Shown here in pieces: positions 58,352-64,000 of a stretch of DNA of 64,000 nt. A program made the translations under genes and the position numbers. Origin of the DNA: Maridesulfovibrio sp. (GTDB taxonomy: Bacteria; Desulfobacterota; Desulfovibrionia; Desulfovibrionales; Desulfovibrionaceae); NCBI RefSeq assembly GCF_963666665.1, contig NZ_OY762999.1, forward strand, positions 1,555,501 through 1,619,500, in the 5' to 3' direction. The notes under the pieces are model-generated. The model worked only from the letters and a program-made list of their open reading frames with translations. It was not told where the DNA came from and made no database searches. Numbering within the stretch: position 1 is the first letter of the stretch; each line of letters starts with the position of its first letter.

Positions 58352-59323
58352 ATGAAAAAAATATCCCCTGAACTGCTGCGGGATTCCATTCAGTGCGCCA
58401 TGACTCTGTTCTGCATCTGGGTGGGATACCGCTTTTATCTTTTCTACCAATGGATGATCGGCAATTCAGACATTGCCGTGACCAAGCCCGGCGCAGTTGA
58501 AGGATTCCTGCCAATCAGCGCCCTGCTTTCCCTGAAACAGCTCTTCACTAAAGGCATATTCGATGAAGTCCATCCTGCAGGACTGACCATCTTTATTGCG
58601 GTTCTGATCATGAGTTTGATCATGCGCAAAGGTTTCTGCGGTTATCTTTGCCCGGTGGGATTCATCCACAACCTGCTCAATAAGATTGGACGCAGGATCG
58701 GTAAAATCATAACCGTCAAAGGTAATATTGAGTTCGGGATGTTGATCCCCAAATACATTGCCTTAGCCTTTTTTGTAATAGCCGTTTTCAAAATGGGCGG
58801 ACGCGAACTGGAAGCCTTTATCCGTTCTCCGTACAACTTCACAGCTGAAGCAAAAATGATGCTCTTCTTTACCGACATAAGCATGACTGCAGCCCTGATT
58901 ATCGGGGCAATATTAGTGCTGGGCATCTTCATTCCCTACTTCTGGTGCCGCTTCCTCTGCCCTTACGGGGCACTGCTGGGCATCATCGCCAAGGTATCTC
59001 CCATTGCAGTGAAACGTGATGAAAAAAAATGCATCAGCTGCGGGAAATGCAACAAGGCCTGTCCCGGCGGAATCGAAGTGGACATCAAGCAAACCATTAA
59101 TTCACCGGAGTGTGTAGGCTGCACCCAATGCATCAACGCTTGCCCGGTGGACGGCTGCCTGAACGTCACAGACCGCTTAAGCAGGGTAAAACTGCCGTGG
59201 TATGTGATCGCTGCCGGATCGCTGGTGATCCTGCTGGTCTACTATGCAGCTGCCAAGTTCACCAACCATTGGGATTCGCCTTACCCGCTGGAAATGCTAC
59301 GTAAATATTATATGATGATGTAA
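58352..59323 (+). CDS. NapH/RnfH-like membrane ferredoxin protein
   Basis: A 323-residue membrane protein with about six helices. Two membrane CxxxCP motifs (CGYLCPVGFI, CRFLCPYGALLG) of the NapH/NosR/YccM family are followed by two [4Fe-4S] motifs (CISCGKCNKACP, CVGCTQCINACPVDGC). A final helix and a short tail close it. Such proteins pass electrons between quinone or ferredoxin and periplasmic systems. AAGGA precedes the ATG and it begins 18 bases after rfbD. Confidence 0.88.
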   Translation: MKKISPELLRDSIQCAMTLFCIWVGYRFYLFYQWMIGNSDIAVTKPGAVEGFLPISALLSLKQLFTKGIFDEVHPAGLTIFIAVLIMSLIMRKGFCGYLCPVGFIHNLLNKIGRRIGKIITVKGNIEFGMLIPKYIALAFFVIAVFKMGGRELEAFIRSPYNFTAEAKMMLFFTDISMTAALIIGAILVLGIFIPYFWCRFLCPYGALLGIIAKVSPIAVKRDEKKCISCGKCNKACPGGIEVDIKQTINSPECVGCTQCINACPVDGCLNVTDRLSRVKLPWYVIAAGSLVILLVYYAAAKFTNHWDSPYPLEMLRKYYMMM

Positions 59324-59349
59324 CGCGGCAACAACACATCAAGATATAC

Positions 59350-59396
59350 AACGGCACCTCACAACCATTACGGTTGAGAGGTGCCGTTTTTTTGTT
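59350..59396. terminator. Terminator after the NapH-like gene
   Basis: ACGGCACCTC pairs with GAGGTGCCGT and CAACC with GGTTG around ATTAC (one internal mismatch), followed by TTTTTTT. Strong. Confidence 0.9.
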
Positions 59397-59466
59397 GCTG
59401 TGCTATACTCGGATATACACTTAACTCTCAAACAAAATCAGAGACAGCTTGTTTCAAGGGACAACT

Positions 59467-60432
59467 ATGAACCGTAAAACCGTATTCAAATTGCTTTTCG
59501 CAGCCTTGTTCCTTCTCTTTTTATATTGGATTTCAACCTATTTTGCTGCCTACACAGATGATGCATATCTGGAAACAGACATAATCCGTATGGCACCGAG
59601 AGTGGAAGGACATATTCAGCTTGTTCCCGTACAAGACAACCAGCAGGTAAGCAAAGGCGAGCTGCTTGCGGTCATCGACCCTACACCATTTCAAATCAAC
59701 CTCAACAGCTCACAAGCAAAATTGAATCAAGCTGAATCAAAACTCGAAGCACAAAAGAAAAATCTGAATGCAGCAGAAGCGATCTTCAAAGAAAGTGAAG
59801 CAGCCCTCATACTGGCCGAAACGACAGAAAAACGGTTTCGTAAATTGATCAAATTGAAAACCGTATCAAGACAAATTTATGACGAAAAACTGGAAGCCTA
59901 TCGCAAGGCTTTGGATAAACACAGGGAAGCAGAATCAGAAGTTGATGAAGCCAAGGCGTCCGTGCAGGGCCAGACACACGATGTTCGTCATGCACAGGCT
60001 CAATTGGACATGGCAGAATTCCAAATTGAACACACCAGACTTTATGCTCCTGTAGACGGCTTTATCACCGCATTGAACATCAAGCCCGGAGACTACGCAA
60101 AAACAGGCCAGCCAATCATGGCTGTAGTCTCAGACGAAGACTGGCGGGTTATTGCAAACTACCGTGAACAACTGGTCCGACACATCAAACCGGGACAACA
60201 CGTAACAGTGCATCTGGATAATTATCCATGGAATTTTTTCGAAGGTGAAGTTCAAGGAGTGGCCCGCGGAGTTTCCCGCAGCCCGGTTTCAGAAAAGCTG
60301 CTGCCATATGTAGAGCCAAAGACAAACTGGATCAGGCTGTCCCGCCGATTCCCGGTCCGCATCCAAATCAGGAATCCGCAAGGAGCAAGGCTGCTCAGCG
60401 GCTCCGATGCCCGAACTGTTGTTTTTTATTGA
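59467..60432 (+). CDS. HlyD/EmrA-type membrane-fusion protein
   Basis: A 321-residue periplasmic adaptor: N-terminal helix (about 6-25), a barrel-sandwich half (RMAPRVEGHIQLVPVQDNQQVSKGELLAVIDP), a long coiled-coil hairpin (about 75-190) and the second half (GFITALNIKPGDYAKTGQPIMAVVSDEDWRVIANYRE). Members link inner-membrane pumps to an outer-membrane channel. It lies 8 bases before the FUSC-type pump gene, so the two form an exporter of the aromatic-acid (AaeAB) type. Confidence 0.9.
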   Translation: MNRKTVFKLLFAALFLLFLYWISTYFAAYTDDAYLETDIIRMAPRVEGHIQLVPVQDNQQVSKGELLAVIDPTPFQINLNSSQAKLNQAESKLEAQKKNLNAAEAIFKESEAALILAETTEKRFRKLIKLKTVSRQIYDEKLEAYRKALDKHREAESEVDEAKASVQGQTHDVRHAQAQLDMAEFQIEHTRLYAPVDGFITALNIKPGDYAKTGQPIMAVVSDEDWRVIANYREQLVRHIKPGQHVTVHLDNYPWNFFEGEVQGVARGVSRSPVSEKLLPYVEPKTNWIRLSRRFPVRIQIRNPQGARLLSGSDARTVVFY

Positions 60433-60440
60433 GGTCAGCA

Positions 60441-61499
60441 ATGCACGCCACCATAGTATTCAAAGAATTCAAGCAAGGTCTCGCAAAGGAGTTGCAAGAG
60501 TTCAATAAAGAACAGGCCCGCTGTGCACTGGGAACAGCCATTGCCGCGCTGGGGGCAGTGCTGATCGCCAATTGGCTGAATCTGGACAAACCGTATTGGG
60601 CCGGAATTTCAGCACTGGTGGTTTCCCGTTCCAGCTATGACGCTTCCCTCATTAAAGGATTACTGCGCATTGCCGGAACAATCGGCGGCTGCGTACTGGC
60701 TTTAATTATGCTGGGAACGTTCATTGATAATGTCTTTGCCATCCTGTGCATCATCTTCTTTACTTCTATCGCTACGGTAATTGTATCCAATACCAGAGGC
60801 TGGGACAGTTATGCATGGGGAATGGCCGGTTTCATGGTAGTACTGCTATCCATTGCCGGACTGGTAATACCGCAATCAATATTCAATTTCGCTTTTTACC
60901 GCACTTTTGAAATCAGCCTTGGAACAATAATGGCCATCATCATGAGCGCAATTATCAACCCTGACCCTCCGGAATCAGCCAATCCCACAGATGCTCTTGC
61001 TGGTAGCATGATCTCCCCTGCTCAGGAGTCAGAGCTTGTCAAGCAGGCCATAAGTCTTGCCCTAGCCATGGTTTCAGTGCCGCTGATCTGGAAATGGCTG
61101 GACCTGCCGGGAGTGTTACAGATAGGAGTAACCTCGCTGATTCTACTCCAGCCGGACCCAATGCAGTCATGGCGTAAAGGAATTTTACGTTTGCTGGGCT
61201 GCATGGCAGGAGGAAGCATCGGACTGCTTTTACTCGGCAGCCCTGCCGGACATTATCTCATAACTTGGGGAGCTGCTTACGGGGTCCTGATTTTCATTTT
61301 TTCCTACATCGACCATGGAGATCCACGTTGCTCATATATGGGGTTACAAGGGGGCATAGCCCTAACCTTAACTCTCGTACAAGGCTTGGGACCGGGGACA
61401 GAACTGCAACCGCCAATTACCCGTTTATGCGGAATACTGGCCGGACTAATCCTCTGGAATATAATTCATGCACTTCTTGAAAAAGACAACGCAGCTTAG
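60441..61499 (+). CDS. FUSC-family inner-membrane exporter (AaeB-like)
   Basis: A 352-residue membrane protein with about ten helices in two similar halves (ALGTAIAALGAVLIANWLNLDKPYWAGISALVV at about 32-64; VSVPLIWKWLDLPGVLQIGVTSLILLQPDP later). It is about half the size of AaeB (over 650 residues) because the cytosolic domains are missing. Partner of the HlyD-type protein upstream. The ATG at 60441 follows GAGG; an upstream TTG at 60429 overlaps the previous gene. Confidence 0.85.
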   Translation: MHATIVFKEFKQGLAKELQEFNKEQARCALGTAIAALGAVLIANWLNLDKPYWAGISALVVSRSSYDASLIKGLLRIAGTIGGCVLALIMLGTFIDNVFAILCIIFFTSIATVIVSNTRGWDSYAWGMAGFMVVLLSIAGLVIPQSIFNFAFYRTFEISLGTIMAIIMSAIINPDPPESANPTDALAGSMISPAQESELVKQAISLALAMVSVPLIWKWLDLPGVLQIGVTSLILLQPDPMQSWRKGILRLLGCMAGGSIGLLLLGSPAGHYLITWGAAYGVLIFIFSYIDHGDPRCSYMGLQGGIALTLTLVQGLGPGTELQPPITRLCGILAGLILWNIIHALLEKDNAA

Positions 61500-61519
61500 G
61501 TAAGCAAAGACACATAATA

Positions 61520-61558
61520 ATTAAGCCCGGCTGAGAAATTCTCAACCGGGCTTAACTC
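61520..61558. terminator. Bidirectional terminator between convergent genes
   Basis: TTAAGCCCGG pairs with CCGGGCTTAA, inner TGAG with CTCA, around AAATT. It lies between the exporter gene and the AOR gene ends. Confidence 0.8.
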
Positions 61559-61576
61559 ATTTTATCTTATGCAACC

Positions 61577-63304
61577 TTAGACTTTAGCAGCCTGAAGTTC
61601 TTCAACAGTGTATTCCCATACAGTGTTATGGGGCTCAAGCTTTTCTTCGCTGAAGAAACGGGGCAGCTGGTCATCACTCTTGGTGAAACCGGCCTTGCGG
61701 TTGAACTCAAGTTCATCCTTAAGGGTGTTCACGCCGAGTGCGATGAAGTCATCTGCGGTGAATTCGATACCGTGTGTTGCGGCAACGAGGTCACACATGC
61801 ACTGAACTGCATCTTCGGTATCCAGAACAGCGAAAGCTACGAACAAGCAGAGGCCGAGGCCGTCGATAGTTGCAGTAGCAATCTGGAGGTTCTTGGAAAG
61901 TTCGATCTGGCCTTCCTTGGAAAGAGGATCAACATCACCACCAACTTTAAGGATGTTGGTAGCAACAGCGTAACCTGCAGTGTGGTCACCGCCCATGGGA
62001 GTGGTAGCGTAGGTAACGCCGACACCCTTTACGGAGCGGGGATCGTATGCGGGCAGCCCCTGACCTTTAACGGTGGGGATACGGTCTACGCCGAAAGCCT
62101 GACCTGCGAAGTCTGCACCGTTACCGATGATGCGGCCCATGGGATCGGAAGAACCGACTTTCTTGAGCAGCTCGATACCGGCTTTACTGTCACCCCAATT
62201 AAGGACACCGCCGTCCATTGCAACAGCCATGGTACAACCCATTTCAATGGTGTCGATACCTTTTTCGTCGCAGATACGGTCCATGGAGGCAATATCGTCG
62301 ATGTCGTTGATCAGGCAGTTTGCACCGAAGCCCCAAACGGTTTCGTATTCAAAACCGGAAGTCAGGTAGTTACCGTCTTTGTCATTGTAACGCTGGGAGC
62401 ACTGGATAACACAGCCGGTGTGACAACCTTCTTTGGTTTTACCGCCGCGGGATTCGATAACTTCAGCGATTTTTTCACCGGAGATGTCAGCAACGTCATC
62501 AAAACGACCGTAACGGAAGTTCTTGGTGGGCAGCGCGCCGGCTTCGTTAATGATGTTAACGAGGATAGCGGTACCGAATGCGGGCAGACCTTCACTGGTT
62601 ACGGGGTGACCCATAAGAATTTCAAGCCAGCGTTTACGGGCAACCTTGAAAGCCTCTTCATTAACAGGAGTGATACGGCCTTTGGCTTCAGGATCAAGAA
62701 CAACAGCCTTGACCTTTTTAGAGCCCATAACCGCGCCCATGCCGCCACGACCTGCGGAACGAGCAGGATTCAGATGAGGATCAGAGAACTGGATGGTGGA
62801 TGCAGCAAGGCACTGCTCACCGGCAGGACCTGCCAGAGCGGTAACAGCTTTGTCACCGTAAAGTTTTTTCAGTTCTTCGTGTGCGGGATAGTTGTCCATG
62901 CCTACGATGGGGGTAGCATCCTTGAATTCTACGCGGTCAGCGTAAATTTCTACGATTGAGAAAGGAGCATCCATTTCAGGCTTATCTTCGAAAATAATTG
63001 CTTGAATATCGAGGCGGGGCAGAACCTGTGCGAACTGTCCACCGGAGTTACTTTCTTTAATACCGCCGGTCAGAGGAGACTTGGCGCCGCAGGAGAGTCT
63101 GCCGGAGTTGGCAGCACCGGAACCAGCGAGGATACCGGCAGCCCATACGAGCTTGTTTTCTGAAGAAAGAGGATGACAGTCGCCGGGAACTTCAGTGTTT
63201 ACGACTCTGGAAGTCAGGGCGCGTCCGCCGAGACCAGCGTAATCGCCGAGTTCTTCAAATTTGAATTCTTTGGTACGGGTATTGATTCTTAGGATTCTGG
63301 GCAT
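61577..63304 (-). CDS. aor: Aldehyde:ferredoxin oxidoreductase (AOR)
   Basis: A 575-residue tungsten- or molybdenum-pterin enzyme that oxidises aldehydes to acids with ferredoxin as acceptor. MPRILRINTRTKEFKFEEL begins the N-terminal domain; the pterin-binding regions include GLGGRALTSRVV and PARSAGRGGMGAVMGSKKVKAVV. The [4Fe-4S] ligands are in GCHTGCVIQCSQ with the last Cys in DGLGLCLF. The ATG at 63304 follows AGGTGG. A perfect promoter lies about 80 bases upstream. It probably detoxifies or uses aldehydes from carbon metabolism. Confidence 0.95.
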   Translation of the reverse strand: MPRILRINTRTKEFKFEELGDYAGLGGRALTSRVVNTEVPGDCHPLSSENKLVWAAGILAGSGAANSGRLSCGAKSPLTGGIKESNSGGQFAQVLPRLDIQAIIFEDKPEMDAPFSIVEIYADRVEFKDATPIVGMDNYPAHEELKKLYGDKAVTALAGPAGEQCLAASTIQFSDPHLNPARSAGRGGMGAVMGSKKVKAVVLDPEAKGRITPVNEEAFKVARKRWLEILMGHPVTSEGLPAFGTAILVNIINEAGALPTKNFRYGRFDDVADISGEKIAEVIESRGGKTKEGCHTGCVIQCSQRYNDKDGNYLTSGFEYETVWGFGANCLINDIDDIASMDRICDEKGIDTIEMGCTMAVAMDGGVLNWGDSKAGIELLKKVGSSDPMGRIIGNGADFAGQAFGVDRIPTVKGQGLPAYDPRSVKGVGVTYATTPMGGDHTAGYAVATNILKVGGDVDPLSKEGQIELSKNLQIATATIDGLGLCLFVAFAVLDTEDAVQCMCDLVAATHGIEFTADDFIALGVNTLKDELEFNRKAGFTKSDDQLPRFFSEEKLEPHNTVWEYTVEELQAAKV

Positions 63305-63385
63305 GATAACCACCTATAAATTTTGAAAAATTAGTAAAATCAACCTTCGTTCTTAAATAAATCCGTTGTGTTAATAAGTACACCG

Positions 63386-63413
63386 ATTATATACCTGCAT
63401 ACACTCTTGTCAA
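63386..63413 (-). promoter_or_regulatory. Consensus sigma-70-type promoter for AOR
   Basis: Read on the minus strand: TTGACA (63413-63408), 16-base spacer, TATAAT (63391-63386). Both boxes are perfect matches. Transcription should start near 63379, giving a leader of about 75 bases. AOR should be expressed strongly. Confidence 0.8.
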
Positions 63414-63627
63414 AGATTTTAAATTATATCCCCCTAAGCACATAATTTTTTATTATATCTATTTTGGCATATTAAATAAAATTGTTGTAAAACAGCATCA
63501 ACACATTTCTTTAACACATTTATAATTTACTACAAAACACATTTACTACATTAAATTTTAATCGAAACAAAAATAATACAAGACCAAAATACACTGCAAA
63601 ATAAAAACTACATTTATACAGCATATA

Positions 63628-63655
63628 TTGACTAAATGTTCATCTTGCGAATAAT
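63628..63655 (+). promoter_or_regulatory. Sigma-70-type promoter for the truncated gene
   Basis: TTGACT (63628-63633) and AATAAT (63650-63655), each 5 of 6 matches, 16 bases apart. Start near 63662, with a leader of about 46 bases before the ATG at 63708. Confidence 0.5.
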
Positions 63656-63707
63656 TTAACAACAATCATAACTGATCCTAAATTACATATACCGCAGAGG
63701 GGAAACC

Positions 63708-64000
63708 ATGGGCATTGATCATAAAATCAAAGAATCCATTACGGAACCAGAGAAACTGGAACAAATCTATCGCGATAACCCTAAACATTTTAAAAAAAGC
63801 TATCAGGAAGCATTTGCTGATCAGAAAGATTCAATTCTTTTTCGGGCATGGCAGGCACGGCTGGAATACTCCGCACCTGCAACTGCTACTCTATCCGTCA
63901 CTGATCTGACGGCAATGCTACTTCTTTGCTTTATTGCCGGGACAATATTGAAACTTCCGGATTGGACCAATCTGGATAACTACGAAATATTAGGCTGGAT
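63708..64000 (+). CDS. Putative membrane protein, 3'-truncated by the window edge
   Basis: The first 97 residues of an unidentified protein. A charged cytosolic N-terminus (about 1-60, MGIDHKIKESITEPEKLEQIY, YQEAFADQKDSILFRAWQARL) precedes a hydrophobic helix (about 66-82, LTAMLLLCFIAGTIL). The ATG at 63708 follows GAGGGG by 5 bases. I do not recognise the family. The rest lies beyond the window. Confidence 0.7.
   Translation, partial: MGIDHKIKESITEPEKLEQIYRDNPKHFKKSYQEAFADQKDSILFRAWQARLEYSAPATATLSVTDLTAMLLLCFIAGTILKLPDWTNLDNYEILGW

Larger units (their letters stand above)
63305..63707. other. AT-rich divergent intergenic region
   Basis: A gap of about 400 very AT-rich bases between AOR (minus) and the truncated gene (plus). 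It holds one promoter for each. No further gene or RNA was recognised. Confidence 0.55.

Noticed and set aside
61628..62959. 443-codon open frame on the plus strand opposite the AOR gene
   Set aside because: It lies entirely antisense to a well-supported AOR gene, has no family features and no Shine-Dalgarno. It is a by-product of AOR codon use.
1..64000. CRISPR arrays, tRNA or rRNA genes, prophage
   Set aside because: No regularly spaced repeats, no cloverleaf or rRNA-like sequence and no phage structural genes were seen. Only one IS element is present.

Overview
The window most likely comes from the chromosome of a marine sulfate-reducing deltaproteobacterium of the Desulfovibrio / Maridesulfovibrio type. 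The main reasons are an Rnf operon led by a ten-haem cytochrome c (the arrangement known from Desulfovibrio), a tungsten-type aldehyde:ferredoxin oxidoreductase, many polyferredoxin and two-component genes, and the style of the intergenic repeats. This assignment is inferred from gene content. No rRNA, tRNA or CRISPR array was seen.

Layout. 1-4917: the end of a cell-surface sugar cluster (three glycosyltransferases, a histidine phosphatase and a NodB-like deacetylase, tightly coupled). 5148-16959: an eight-gene same-strand unit that I cannot match to a described system. It holds a minimal FtsX-type permease, a LolD/MacB-type ATPase, a 1622-residue fusion of an inactivated M28 peptidase to an FtsX permease, two large polytopic OPT-like membrane proteins, a tandem-domain hypothetical protein and an orphan PqqD-like protein. 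It is preceded by a perfect 10-bp inverted repeat and is the best candidate here for an undescribed system. 16999-26174: regulatory and housekeeping genes (MerR-type regulator, degenerate HD-GYP, Hpt, Tim44-like, CheY-like, HD hydrolase, thioredoxin-reductase-like flavoprotein, HAD-like lipoprotein, YibE/F). 26263-27774: secreted alkaline phosphatase. 28109-34956: decahaem cytochrome plus rnfCDGEAB, with RnfB fused to a GltD-like flavoprotein. 35099-44192: coiled-coil proteins, FmdB-like zinc ribbon, MBL hydrolase, MltA, UshA-like protein, AI-2E permease and a hybrid histidine kinase. 44348-49828: two divergent polar amino-acid ABC transporters around a small zinc-ribbon gene. 49891-51205: an intact IS3-family element with a clear -1 frameshift signal and a 3-bp target duplication. 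51221-63304: PilZ protein, response-regulator kinase, STAS protein, nucleoside-recognition membrane protein, RidA, TrmL, dTDP-sugar genes rfbB/rfbD, NapH-like ferredoxin, HlyD/FUSC exporter and AOR. 63708 onward: a truncated membrane protein.

Themes. Several proteins keep a catalytic fold but have lost catalytic residues: the M28 domain, HD-GYP, UshA-like, HAD lipoprotein and the Hpt of the hybrid kinase. Two sites match sigma-54 promoters with the exact GG-N10-GC spacing. One precedes a repeat-rich coiled-coil protein; the other fires into a gene-free stretch. Rnf and AOR both work on low-potential ferredoxin. The decahaem cytochrome would link periplasmic electrons to Rnf.

All function calls come from reading motifs and context. 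No database search was run.
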